A stretch of 64,000 nucleotides of DNA from Sporomusaceae bacterium (GTDB lineage: Bacteria; Bacillota; Negativicutes; Sporomusales; UBA7701), in assembly GCA_031460455.1 (NCBI GenBank), contig JAVKTQ010000014.1, positions 1-64,000 of the forward strand, read 5' to 3'. Position numbers and translations under genes: made by a program. A model generated the notes under the pieces. The model made no database searches, had not been told where the DNA came from, and saw only the letters and a program-made list of their open reading frames with translations. Position 1 is the stretch's first letter; each line of letters begins with the position of its first letter. This document shows, in pieces, positions 34,358 through 41,727 of the stretch.

Positions 34358-34521
34358 GGCGTTCCTCCCTGGCAACATTAAGTTAAGTTTACCGCACCGC
34401 CGGCTGCCTGGCAATCCCTTCCGCAATACCGGGAAGTAGCCGCCGCGGAACCGCGGGCTATTTTCCGTGCGGCGGAAGCACCTTTCGGCGGGGGCGGCAT
34501 ATTATACAATGAAACAGCATA

Positions 34522-34626
34522 CCGCCCGTAAAGGGGAGTAGCTAACGGAGAAACACCGTGAGTGGAATCGACACACTGGCTTCGGCCCGGTTCCACTGGC
34601 AGCGCCACTGCTATAGCGAGACCTTT
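34522..34626 (+). ncRNA. Orphan yybP-ykoY manganese riboswitch, + strand
   Basis: Both signature boxes are present: TAAAGGGGAGTAGCT at 34529-34543 and GCGAGACCTTT at 34616-34626, separated by a stem-loop (GTGGAATCG.../GGTTCCACTGG). The 5' AAAGG and the 3' CCTTT can form P1. The same arrangement occurs before the manganese exporter at 37.0 kb. Here no + strand gene follows for more than 2.5 kb; the downstream DNA is the 3' end of mntH on the other strand. Confidence 0.85.
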
Positions 34627-34670
34627 ATTTCCGCCTGCGGGGGGGAAATAGGGGTCTCTTGCAATTTTCT
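34618..34670 (+). terminator. Expression-platform terminator of the orphan riboswitch
   Basis: GAGACCTTTATTTCC (34618-34632) pairs along 15 positions, two of them G-T wobbles, with GGAAATAGGGGTCTC (34644-34658), followed by TTGCAATTTTCT. The 5' arm overlaps the aptamer's closing stem, so ligand binding should prevent termination. Confidence 0.75.
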
Positions 34671-34706
34671 CCCTGGGAAAAGCCGCCCTCCCTTTTCCCA
34701 GGCCGG

Positions 34707-34746
34707 AATAAAACGCAAGGTCCGCCGGAGAATCGGCGAACCTTGC
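34707..34746 (-). terminator. Terminator of mntH
   Basis: GCAAGGTCCGCCG (34715-34727) pairs with CGGCGAACCTTGC (34734-34746) with one mismatch. On the - strand it is followed by GTTTTATT. On the + strand no T-run follows, so transcription from the riboswitch side would pass through. Confidence 0.8.
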
Positions 34747-34758
34747 AAACTCCGGGAA

Positions 34759-36036
34759 CTATACCTGCCCGGTGAGGAGAAGGTAGAGGAGGGCGCTGTT
34801 GAGGGCGACAATGAGGCTGACGATGATCCAGCCGGCCATGGTGGTGAGGCGGCTGTTGGCGAACTCGCCCATTATGTCGCGCCGGGCGGTGATGAGCATG
34901 AGGGGGATGACGGCCGCCGGCAGGGCGAAGCTGAGGGCGACCTGGCTGAGGACGAGGGCAATGATGGGGTTGACGCCCATAAGGATGATGATGAACCCGG
35001 GCATCATGGTGATGAGCCGGCGGAGGTTGATGGGGATGTCGAGGCCAACGAAGCCGCCGAGGATTACCTGGCCGGCCATTGTGCCGACAGTGGCCGAGGA
35101 GAGGCCGGAGGCGAGCAGGGCGGCGCCGAAGGCGGCGGCGGCGAATTCGCCCATCAGCGGCCCAAGGGTCTGATAGGCGCCTTCGATGCTGTCGATTTCA
35201 TAGCCGTTGGCGTTGAAGACGGCGGCCGAGACGATGACCATGGCGGCGTTAACCACAAAGGCCATGTTCATGGCGATGAAGACGTCGATCTTGGCCATTT
35301 TGAGGTGGTGGCGGCAGTCGGGGAGGTCACAGTTGCGCCGGGGCTGCACGAGGTAGGAGTGAAGGTAGATGACGTGGGGCATGACGGTGGCGCCGAGCAT
35401 GCCAACGGCGACGAGGACGCTGTCGGGGGTGAGCATGGGGACGGCGAGGTGGTAGCCGGCTTCGCGCCAGTCGGGTCTGGCGATGAACAGCTCCCAGACG
35501 TAGGCGATGCTGATGACCGCGACCATAGCGGTGATGACTTTTTCGACCGTCCGGTGGCCGTATTTTTCCAGGTGACAGATGATGTAGGTGACGACGACGG
35601 TGAGGACGGCGGCCCAGCCGAGCGGTATCCTGAGCAGCAGGTGAAACCCGAGCACGCCGCCGAGGAATTCGGCGAGGTCGGTGGCCATGGCTGCCACCGT
35701 GGCTACCGACCAGAGCCCCCAGTTGACCGGCCGGCTGAAAACCCGCCCGCAGTGGTCGGGAAGGTTGCCGCCGGTGGCGATGCCGAGCTTGGCGGACAGG
35801 ATCTGGATGAATATGGCCATGACGTTGCTCCAGAGGATAACCCAGAGCAGGTTGTAGCCGAAGTGGGAGCCGCCGCTGATGTTTGTGCCGAAATTGCCGG
35901 GATCCATGTAGGCTACGCTGACTACGAAGGCGGGACCGAGGTATTTCATCAGGCCTTTGGCCTTGGCCCTGATTTTATCGCCGTCGAGGCCGGGCAAGTC
36001 AAGCGGTAATCCTGCCGCGACTTCTTCTTCCTTCAA
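34759..36036 (-). CDS. mntH: NRAMP-family manganese/divalent metal transporter MntH
   Basis: 425 aa from TTG 36036, which lies 5 bases after AAAGGGGTGG; a GTG at 36045 sits inside that site. About 11 membrane helices. The metal-binding DPGN motif is in helix 1 (AYMDPGNFGTN) and the helix-6 motif is VMPHVIYLHS, with the Met ligand typical of transition-metal NRAMPs. It imports Mn2+ with protons. The 3' end faces a manganese riboswitch on the opposite strand, and a Mn exporter with its own riboswitch lies upstream on the same strand. Confidence 0.93.
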   Translation of the reverse strand: MKEEEVAAGLPLDLPGLDGDKIRAKAKGLMKYLGPAFVVSVAYMDPGNFGTNISGGSHFGYNLLWVILWSNVMAIFIQILSAKLGIATGGNLPDHCGRVFSRPVNWGLWSVATVAAMATDLAEFLGGVLGFHLLLRIPLGWAAVLTVVVTYIICHLEKYGHRTVEKVITAMVAVISIAYVWELFIARPDWREAGYHLAVPMLTPDSVLVAVGMLGATVMPHVIYLHSYLVQPRRNCDLPDCRHHLKMAKIDVFIAMNMAFVVNAAMVIVSAAVFNANGYEIDSIEGAYQTLGPLMGEFAAAAFGAALLASGLSSATVGTMAGQVILGGFVGLDIPINLRRLITMMPGFIIILMGVNPIIALVLSQVALSFALPAAVIPLMLITARRDIMGEFANSRLTTMAGWIIVSLIVALNSALLYLLLTGQV

Positions 36037-36192
36037 TAGAACCACCCCTTTGCTGCGTTTTATACAATCACCTCACAAAAAAAAAGACGGCACTGCGCGA
36101 AAAGAATAAGCGTAGCTATTGTACAATATGACGGGCGGCGGCGAATGGTACTTAGTCCACCAGCGGACGCCGTTTTTTTGCCGGGGAAATGA

Positions 36193-36223
36193 GACAACCG
36201 CCCCTTCAGGGGCGGTTGTCTTT
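36193..36223 (-). terminator. Hairpin after the manganese exporter gene
   Basis: GACAACCGCCCC (36193-36204) pairs perfectly with GGGGCGGTTGTC (36209-36220). It directly follows the exporter gene (7 bases beyond its stop on the - strand). The T-run is better on the + side (TTT) than on the - side. Confidence 0.65.
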
Positions 36224-36229
36224 GCGTAC

Positions 36230-36913
36230 TTATTTCTTGGTTGCAGCGGCTGTTTTCTCTGTGTCGGCGCCGCCTCCTCCCCAGCGGGAGACGAGGTACA
36301 TCGCCGCGGCCAGCGATACCCCGGTGACGGCGAGGACGGGAGCGGTGAGGATGCTGGCCGGCAGGGCCTCGTACAGGCCGGCGAGGCCGAAGGCGATGAA
36401 GATGAGGGCGGCGACCCATTTGACGGTGCGCTCAGGGATCTTTTTGCCCATAACGATGCCGAAGATGATACCGATGGCGTCGGCGATAAGCATGCCGGTG
36501 GTGGTGCCCAGCCATACCGGGACGATGGTGCCGTACTGGGCGGCGAGGGCAACGGTGGCGAGCTGGGTTTTGTCGCCCATCTCGGCGAAGAAGAAGGCGA
36601 TGGCAACCGTCCAGAAGGGGCTGCGGCCGGTTTTTTTGTCTTCGCCGTCAAGCGAGTCGCCGCGAATGGTCCACAGGCCGAAGATGACGAACGAGGCGGC
36701 GGCGGCGATCTGGATATAGCTGAGAGGAACGATGCTGGTGAGGTAGCTGCCGACGATAACGGCGAACAGGTGGTTGAGGATGGTGGCGGCGAATACGCCC
36801 CACATGACCGTCCGCCAAGGGTACCGGGCGGCGAAGGCCATGGCGAGGAGCTGGGTTTTGTCGCCCATCTCGGCGAGAACTACGAAGAGCATTGAGGCGA
36901 TGTAAGCTGTCAT
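36230..36913 (-). CDS. TMEM165/GDT1 (UPF0016) family manganese exporter
   Basis: 227 aa with six membrane helices in two repeats, each carrying the family motif E-x-G-D-(KR)-T: LAEMGDKTQLLAMAFA at residue ~14 and FAEMGDKTQLATVALA at ~109. A short Lys-rich tail ends the protein. Relatives (MneA/Mnx type, plant and yeast GDT1) move Mn2+ or Ca2+ out of the cytoplasm. The yybP-ykoY riboswitch in the leader supports manganese export. Start ATG 36913 follows TAGGAGGA. Confidence 0.9.
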   Translation of the reverse strand: MTAYIASMLFVVLAEMGDKTQLLAMAFAARYPWRTVMWGVFAATILNHLFAVIVGSYLTSIVPLSYIQIAAAASFVIFGLWTIRGDSLDGEDKKTGRSPFWTVAIAFFFAEMGDKTQLATVALAAQYGTIVPVWLGTTTGMLIADAIGIIFGIVMGKKIPERTVKWVAALIFIAFGLAGLYEALPASILTAPVLAVTGVSLAAAMYLVSRWGGGGADTEKTAAATKK

Positions 36914-36938
36914 GGGTTGTCCTCCTAATGTGGCTGAT

Positions 36939-36992
36939 TAAAAAAACAAGACCTTTAGTCTGGCCGCGATGAAACGGCCACACTAAAGGTCT
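36939..36992 (-). terminator. Expression-platform terminator of the exporter riboswitch
   Basis: On the - strand AGACCTTTAGTGTGGCCG pairs with CGGCCAGACTAAAGGTCT, followed by TGTTTTTTTAAT. The stem's first arm contains the CCTTT that closes the aptamer, so manganese binding should lead to antitermination. Confidence 0.9.
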
Positions 36993-37085
36993 CGCTTATC
37001 GGCTGCGCCGACGACAGAGCCAGGCGTCGCCGCCAGTGTGTTGACTCTGTCTCGCAAGCTACTCCCCTTCAGGGTGAAAGGCTTG
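36986..37085 (-). ncRNA. yybP-ykoY manganese riboswitch of the exporter gene
   Basis: Read on the - strand it has GAAGGGGAGTAGCT near 37075-37060 and AAGCGAGACCTTT at about 36998-36986, with a GAGACAGAG.../CTCTGTC stem between them. It lies 70 bases before the exporter start. Expected behaviour: Mn2+ turns the exporter on. Confidence 0.95.
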
Positions 37086-37105
37086 TCTTATGCGTTTGTA
37101 TATAC

Positions 37106-37134
37106 AGTGTAATTGCCGCGGGGTGGTTTGTCAA
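37106..37134 (-). promoter_or_regulatory. Promoter of the exporter transcript
   Basis: On the - strand TTGACA (37134-37129), a 17-base spacer and TACACT (37111-37106). It places the transcript start about 20 bases before the riboswitch core. Confidence 0.65.
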
Positions 37135-37246
37135 GCGCGTTGCGGGTAGACGGGCGGGGCAACGTACTGGAGGAATTTGTCATGTTGCGCTGAAGTATAT
37201 GGTAGTCCGCCGGTTCGAGCGGCGAAGCGACCGAGGAGGTGTCGTC

Positions 37247-38725
37247 ATGAGGCGTCAGATGGACGAATTTTTATTCCGGATGGCGAACAAAACGGAGTAT
37301 TTGCCGCTAGCGCTGGACAATACGGCGGCCATTGCTCGGATGCTGGGGTTTAGCGCGGAGGATGCGGAGAAGATCAGGCTGGGGGTCGAGGAGGCGCTGG
37401 CGTATGTCGTCAGGTACGGTTATCTGCCTGGGGAGCTGGCGTGGTTCGATGTCGTGTATGAAACGGTCCCGCTCGGCCTGCAGATTACGATCAGGGAAAA
37501 AGGGGTGCCGCTCGACGAGCAACGGGTCGAGGAGGAGCAGGCGGGCGGGCCGGACAGGGCGCTCGACGGGCCGGGTCTCGGCCTGCGGGTGCTGAAAAGC
37601 AGCGTCGACAGTGTGACGTTCCGTAATCTGGGGAAGAGTGGCCAGGAGATCCGGCTGGTGAAGTATTTCCCCGAGACGTGCGAGTCGGGCGGCGACGAGG
37701 AGGCGGCGGCCGCGCCCGCCCGGGGCGAGGCAACAGCGAACGAATACATCGTCCGTCCGCTGGCCCCCGAGGAAGCGGTGGAGGTAGCGAAGTGCGCCTA
37801 CAGTTCGTACGGCTATTCGTACGGCAACGAGCATATTTACTACCCCGAGCGGGTACGTGAGCTTAACCGGACAGGCAAGCTGCTGTCTTATGTGGCTGTG
37901 ACCACTGGAGAGGAGTCGGAGATTATCGGCCACGCAGCGCTGGAGATCGGCGATGATCGTCACGGGGTGGAGATGGGGGCGGCGTTCGTAAAGCCGGCCT
38001 TCCGCGGCAACGGCTGCCTGCTGAAGGTTAGTGAGGCGCTTATTGAGGCGGCCCGGACGGCGGACATGGACAGCCTGTTCATCGCGGCGGTCACCGCCCA
38101 CCCGATGTCGCAGAAGACGGCCTGCCGGATGGGGTTCAAGGAGACGGCCCTGCTGGTGTCGCGCGTGACGCTGGAGACAATGCGGGGCATCAAGGAGGAA
38201 CCTATCCAGCGGGAAAGCCTGCTGATTTTTACGCGGTATCTTAAGGGGGGGCCGGGGGATGCCGTGCTGTATCCGCCGACCCGCCACCGCGAGATGATCG
38301 CGCGGATTTACGGCCGCAGCGGGACGGCGCGGACGCTGGCTGCGGCGGGGAAGGGCGGTGCGCGCGGCCGGGCGCTGGTGGAAACGTCGACCGACAATTA
38401 TCAGGCCGCCCACATTTATGTGCTCCGCTATGGGGCGGACGTAAGGGAACAGGTTGCGGCGGCGCTCCGCACGCTGTGCGTCAACAGGGTGGAGACGATC
38501 TACCTGTACCTGAGCCTTACCGATCCGGAGACGGCCAGGCAGACGGCGAAGTTCGAGGAGCGCGGCTTTTTCTTCGGCGGGGTTTTCCCCGGACGGGGCG
38601 GCCGGGACTGGCTGGTGCTGCAGTATCTGAACAATCAGCGGCTGGACTATGGCCAGCTCCGCACCGCCACGGCGGCCGGCCTGGAGATCGTCGAGTATGT
38701 GCGGGCGTGCGACCCTAATCAGTGA
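37247..38725 (+). CDS. Fusion of RsbW-like HATPase and GNAT acetyltransferase domains
   Basis: 492 aa from ATG 37247, 7 bases after GAGGAGG. Residues ~1-140 are an anti-sigma-factor-type HATPase: G-box DGPGLGLRVLKSSVD is intact, while the N-box reads GVEEALAYVV where RsbW-type kinases have EAxxN, so the Mg-binding Asn is Tyr. Residues ~165-315 form a GNAT domain (KPAFRGNGCLLKVSEALIEAA, acetyl-CoA loop). The last ~150 residues look like a second, degenerate GNAT fold (YLYLSLTDPETARQ, FEERGFFFGGVFPG). It may tie a regulator-binding module to acetylation; partner and substrate are unknown. Confidence 0.8.
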   Translation: MRRQMDEFLFRMANKTEYLPLALDNTAAIARMLGFSAEDAEKIRLGVEEALAYVVRYGYLPGELAWFDVVYETVPLGLQITIREKGVPLDEQRVEEEQAGGPDRALDGPGLGLRVLKSSVDSVTFRNLGKSGQEIRLVKYFPETCESGGDEEAAAAPARGEATANEYIVRPLAPEEAVEVAKCAYSSYGYSYGNEHIYYPERVRELNRTGKLLSYVAVTTGEESEIIGHAALEIGDDRHGVEMGAAFVKPAFRGNGCLLKVSEALIEAARTADMDSLFIAAVTAHPMSQKTACRMGFKETALLVSRVTLETMRGIKEEPIQRESLLIFTRYLKGGPGDAVLYPPTRHREMIARIYGRSGTARTLAAAGKGGARGRALVETSTDNYQAAHIYVLRYGADVREQVAAALRTLCVNRVETIYLYLSLTDPETARQTAKFEERGFFFGGVFPGRGGRDWLVLQYLNNQRLDYGQLRTATAAGLEIVEYVRACDPNQ

Positions 38726-38740
38726 ACAGGTATATGAAAG

Positions 38741-38774
38741 GCCCTGCGGCGGTATCCGCCGACAGGGCTTTTTT
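38741..38774 (+). terminator. Terminator of the HATPase-GNAT gene
   Basis: GCCCTGCGGCGG pairs with CGCCGACAGGGC (one bulged base), followed by seven T. It sits in the 50-base gap between convergent genes. Confidence 0.88.
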
Positions 38775-38775
38775 G

Positions 38776-39867
38776 CTAGGCGTCGATCAGGTTGCGGTGG
38801 AGGTTGACGAGGAAGTCCTGGATGTTGGTGACGATGGAGGTCACTTCGAGGGTGCCCCGGTCGCGGAGTTTGTTGACGGCGAATTCCGATACATCGACAC
38901 TGAAGATGGATACCGGCCTTACGACGCCGTCCACTACCTGGTAGGCGGGGGTCATGTTGCCGGTGGCAATGGAGTGGAGCTGGGTGGCGAGGCAGAGGAC
39001 GGTGGTGGCTTTGGCGGCGTGGCGGCGCATCGCGTCCTGAGCGGCGTATACGTCGGCTATGACGCCGGGCAGCGGCCCGTCGTCGCGGATGGAGCCGGCG
39101 AGGACGACGGGGACGTTGTTTTTGGCGCAGGCGCAGATGACGCTGCCGTCGGCGTCGACGCCGGCGATGAATTTGTCCAGCGATTCGCAGGCCCTCGCCC
39201 TGTTGATGATGTCGAGGTGGTGGTAGTGTCCGTCGGGGATGCTTTCCTGGGTGTAGATGTCTTGGCCGAGCGCCGTTTTCAGCACCGCGCCTTCAAGGTC
39301 GTGGGCCGCCAGGGCGTTGCCGGCGAGGATGGCGTGGACGAAGCCGTTTTCGATCAGGGAGATCATCGCTTTTTTCGAGTCGGAGTCGAATACGACCGCC
39401 GGGCCGAGCACCCAGACGATATAGCCGTGGCCTTTTTCGAAGCGCAGTAGTTCGTACAGGCGGTCGTAGTCCCGCGAGTAGGAGGTTTCCCGCGAGCGGC
39501 CGGTGCGGAAGGCGAACGTTTCCGCCAGGCCCGAGTCCTCCCGGAAGCCTCGGGTGTGGATGTAGATGCCTTCGCCCCCGTCTTCGGTCCTGCCGACAAC
39601 TACCATGTCGCCCGGCTGCAGGCGCCTGAATTCTTTCGCTTCCAGGCGTCCGTCCGCTCCGAGGACAACGGTGCAGTCCATCCGGCTCTGGCTGAGCAGC
39701 GTCCATTGGCCCCCGATTTTGAAGTATTCCGGGAAGATGGTGGTGGCGTGGAAGTTGTCGGGCGCGACGCCGGGCTTCTCCACCGGCCGTAAAGCGGCGT
39801 CGGGGCATGCGCGAAAGTGGGACTGCGCAAAATCGGGCTGCCGGTAGGACGGTAGCTTGAAACTCAT
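38776..39867 (-). CDS. TIGR00300 / LOR-SDH domain protein, probable archaeal-type ornithine cyclodeaminase
   Basis: 363 aa. An N-terminal beta-rich LOR/SDH bifunctional-enzyme conserved domain (FPEYFKIGGQWTLLSQSRMD, VVVGRTEDGGEGIYIHTRGF with only parts quoted) is followed by a Rossmann-like domain with HAILAGNALAAHDLEGAVL and VLCLATQLHSIATGNM. Members of this family from methanogens convert ornithine to proline and ammonia. It overlaps the preceding rocB by 4 bases (ATGA), so ornithine released by arginine breakdown is the likely substrate. The assignment to ornithine rests on family and context. Confidence 0.75.
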   Translation of the reverse strand: MSFKLPSYRQPDFAQSHFRACPDAALRPVEKPGVAPDNFHATTIFPEYFKIGGQWTLLSQSRMDCTVVLGADGRLEAKEFRRLQPGDMVVVGRTEDGGEGIYIHTRGFREDSGLAETFAFRTGRSRETSYSRDYDRLYELLRFEKGHGYIVWVLGPAVVFDSDSKKAMISLIENGFVHAILAGNALAAHDLEGAVLKTALGQDIYTQESIPDGHYHHLDIINRARACESLDKFIAGVDADGSVICACAKNNVPVVLAGSIRDDGPLPGVIADVYAAQDAMRRHAAKATTVLCLATQLHSIATGNMTPAYQVVDGVVRPVSIFSVDVSEFAVNKLRDRGTLEVTSIVTNIQDFLVNLHRNLIDA

Positions 39868-41543
39868 TTTCTTTCCTCCTCACATTTTTTCCCGCTCTTG
39901 TCGATCAGGAGATTAGCGATGGTGTCGCCGAGGATGGCCGGCATGGCGTCGAAGGAGTAGCGCGTGCACACCCGCTCCGACAGTTTGTGGGCGTCTTTGC
40001 CGTAAGGGCCGATGTTGACCACCGGCATGCTGATGGCCTTGATGGCTTTCACCGGCAGGGTGTACCGTCTGCCCCAGGCCGGCATGTTGCCGGTCAGCCT
40101 GGCGACGCTCCGGTCGTCGGCGATGCCGCAGTAGCTGAGGTCGGAGATGTAGGGGTAAAATTTCTTGGTGACGATGTCGTAGTCGTAGCGGGCGCTGGCG
40201 TCGCCGACCGCTTTGGTCACGGCGTCGAGGAGAGCTTTGCCCTTTTTGTCGTCGTCTTTGACGTAGATGTGCGGATAATAGGGCGGGGCGAAATAGACGA
40301 TTATCTTCGAGTTTTTGTCCGAATACCGGCTGTGGACTTCCTGGACGATGGCCAGGGAAAACTCGCGCTCGTCCACGTTTTGGGCCCGCAGTTTTTCGCT
40401 GAGTTGTTCTATTATCCGGTCGAGCTCACCGCCGATTTCCCGCTTCACGTTATGGTAGAGCTCTTCGTAGGTGAGGACGTTCACCTCCCACGGCAACCGC
40501 CGGAACGGGATGGCGCTCAGGGCGCAGTATTTCTCGTATTCTTCGTTGAGCCGCTTTATGACGTTTTCAAAGGATTTGATCGCTTTTTGCTTGCACTTCG
40601 CGAGAACTTCGTCCGGCTGGCTGCTGTGGGTGGCGTAGTTGAAGTAGAGATTGACCGCGTTGGCCGTCTGCGCCGAGTATTCGGCCTTGAGGTCGCGCTG
40701 GGAGAGGCTGACCGGCGGCAGGGTGACCTCGCCGTCGGCGATGTCGCACAGGTCGGTGCTGAGGTCCATCTGGTAGAGCACTTCCGAGGCCAGGAGGTTG
40801 GCGTCGAGACCGTTGAAGGCCTCGCCGACGTGAGTCTCTTCGCCGTAGAGATAGAAGCAGGGCAGCAGCTTGCCGGTGGTGCCGATGTAGACGTAGCGGC
40901 CGGTGTCGCCGGGATAGCGCCCGGTGGTGTAGTCGGTGTCGATGGCGGCGATGAATTCCCCGCCTTCTTCGCCGAGCATTTCGGCCAGATCCTGCACTGC
41001 GGAGAGCATGCCGGCGGAGTTGCCCTCTTCGTCGGGGACGCCGAGGAAGACGAGGTTGCCTGTCAGCTCGCCCGCCCGGAGGGAGAATTCCTCCATCATG
41101 ACCATGAGGGCGGCGACCCCGGTCTTCATGTCGAGGATGCCCCGGCCGAGGAGCCACTCGGGGGAGGTTATCTCGGCAAGTGTTTCTGCGGCGAATTTGA
41201 CGGCCGGCAGCTTGGCCCTGAGCGCTTCGGGGTCGGTGGCGTACTGGCGGAGCTCGGCGTAGTCGTCGGTGCCGACGGTGTCGATGTGGCCGAGACAGAG
41301 GAGATGCCGGGGCGCGGCGCAATTTCCCCCGCGGATGACGGCGGCGACGGTCTGCCTGCCGAGGCGGTCGCCTCTCACCGGCAGCAGACGGAGCCGATCG
41401 GGATGACGCCGGAAGTAGTCCAGCTTGCGGAAGTATTCGTAAATCGTTTCCGCAATGGTTATTTCCCCTTTGGTGCCGACGATGCTGGGGATTTTCGCGA
41501 GCCCGATGGCAAGGTTTTTTATCTTCTCCCCGATTTCAGTCAC
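39864..41543 (-). CDS. rocB: RocB-type M20 family peptidase, arginine utilisation protein
   Basis: 559 aa, GTG start behind GGGAG. The M20 metal ligands are visible: CLGHIDTVG, RGILDMKTG (bridging Asp), and PDEEGNSAG (catalytic and metal Glu). The length and the C-terminal parts (YFAPPYYPHIYV, YDYDIVTKKFYPYISDLSYCG cited in part) match RocB rather than ArgE or DapE. RocB takes part in arginine/ornithine catabolism though its exact reaction is unclear. Operon with the ornithine cyclodeaminase-like gene. Confidence 0.88.
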   Translation of the reverse strand: MTEIGEKIKNLAIGLAKIPSIVGTKGEITIAETIYEYFRKLDYFRRHPDRLRLLPVRGDRLGRQTVAAVIRGGNCAAPRHLLCLGHIDTVGTDDYAELRQYATDPEALRAKLPAVKFAAETLAEITSPEWLLGRGILDMKTGVAALMVMMEEFSLRAGELTGNLVFLGVPDEEGNSAGMLSAVQDLAEMLGEEGGEFIAAIDTDYTTGRYPGDTGRYVYIGTTGKLLPCFYLYGEETHVGEAFNGLDANLLASEVLYQMDLSTDLCDIADGEVTLPPVSLSQRDLKAEYSAQTANAVNLYFNYATHSSQPDEVLAKCKQKAIKSFENVIKRLNEEYEKYCALSAIPFRRLPWEVNVLTYEELYHNVKREIGGELDRIIEQLSEKLRAQNVDEREFSLAIVQEVHSRYSDKNSKIIVYFAPPYYPHIYVKDDDKKGKALLDAVTKAVGDASARYDYDIVTKKFYPYISDLSYCGIADDRSVARLTGNMPAWGRRYTLPVKAIKAISMPVVNIGPYGKDAHKLSERVCTRYSFDAMPAILGDTIANLLIDKSGKKCEEERK

Positions 41544-41583
41544 GCTGTCAACTCCCGGTCAATTTTGTATGGTTATCCGGTAC

Positions 41584-41615
41584 AAAAAACCCCTAGTAGT
41601 AAAAACTACTAGAGG
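41584..41615 (-). terminator. Terminator of the aldo/keto reductase transcript
   Basis: CCCCTAGTAGT (41590-41600) pairs with ACTACTAGAGG (41605-41615), one mismatch, loop of four A. On the - strand TTTTTTG follows. It lies 113 bases beyond the reductase stop and just upstream of rocB. Confidence 0.75.
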
Positions 41616-41727
41616 TATGCTCAGCAAATCTATGCATCTTGGATTGTTGATGCATGTATTCTGCGTGATGACCGTTTTTCCTGCCGCGAGCCGCAGAATT
41701 ATCGCGACAGGCGCGGCAGGCGCCGGG

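Noticed and set aside
32930-34381. Long + strand frame opposite the GH26-like gene
   Set aside because: Val/Gly/Glu-rich shadow composition with no motif; the - strand protein has signal peptide and active-site motifs.
34558-36009. 483-codon open frame on the + strand opposite mntH
   Set aside because: It is rich in acidic and Gly/His residues typical of antisense shadow frames in GC-rich DNA, and the NRAMP protein on the other strand is unmistakable. The + strand transcript discussed in the findings is proposed as antisense RNA, not as coding.
39987-41612. 541-codon + strand frame opposite rocB
   Set aside because: Shadow of the M20 peptidase gene; no ribosome binding site and no recognisable domain.
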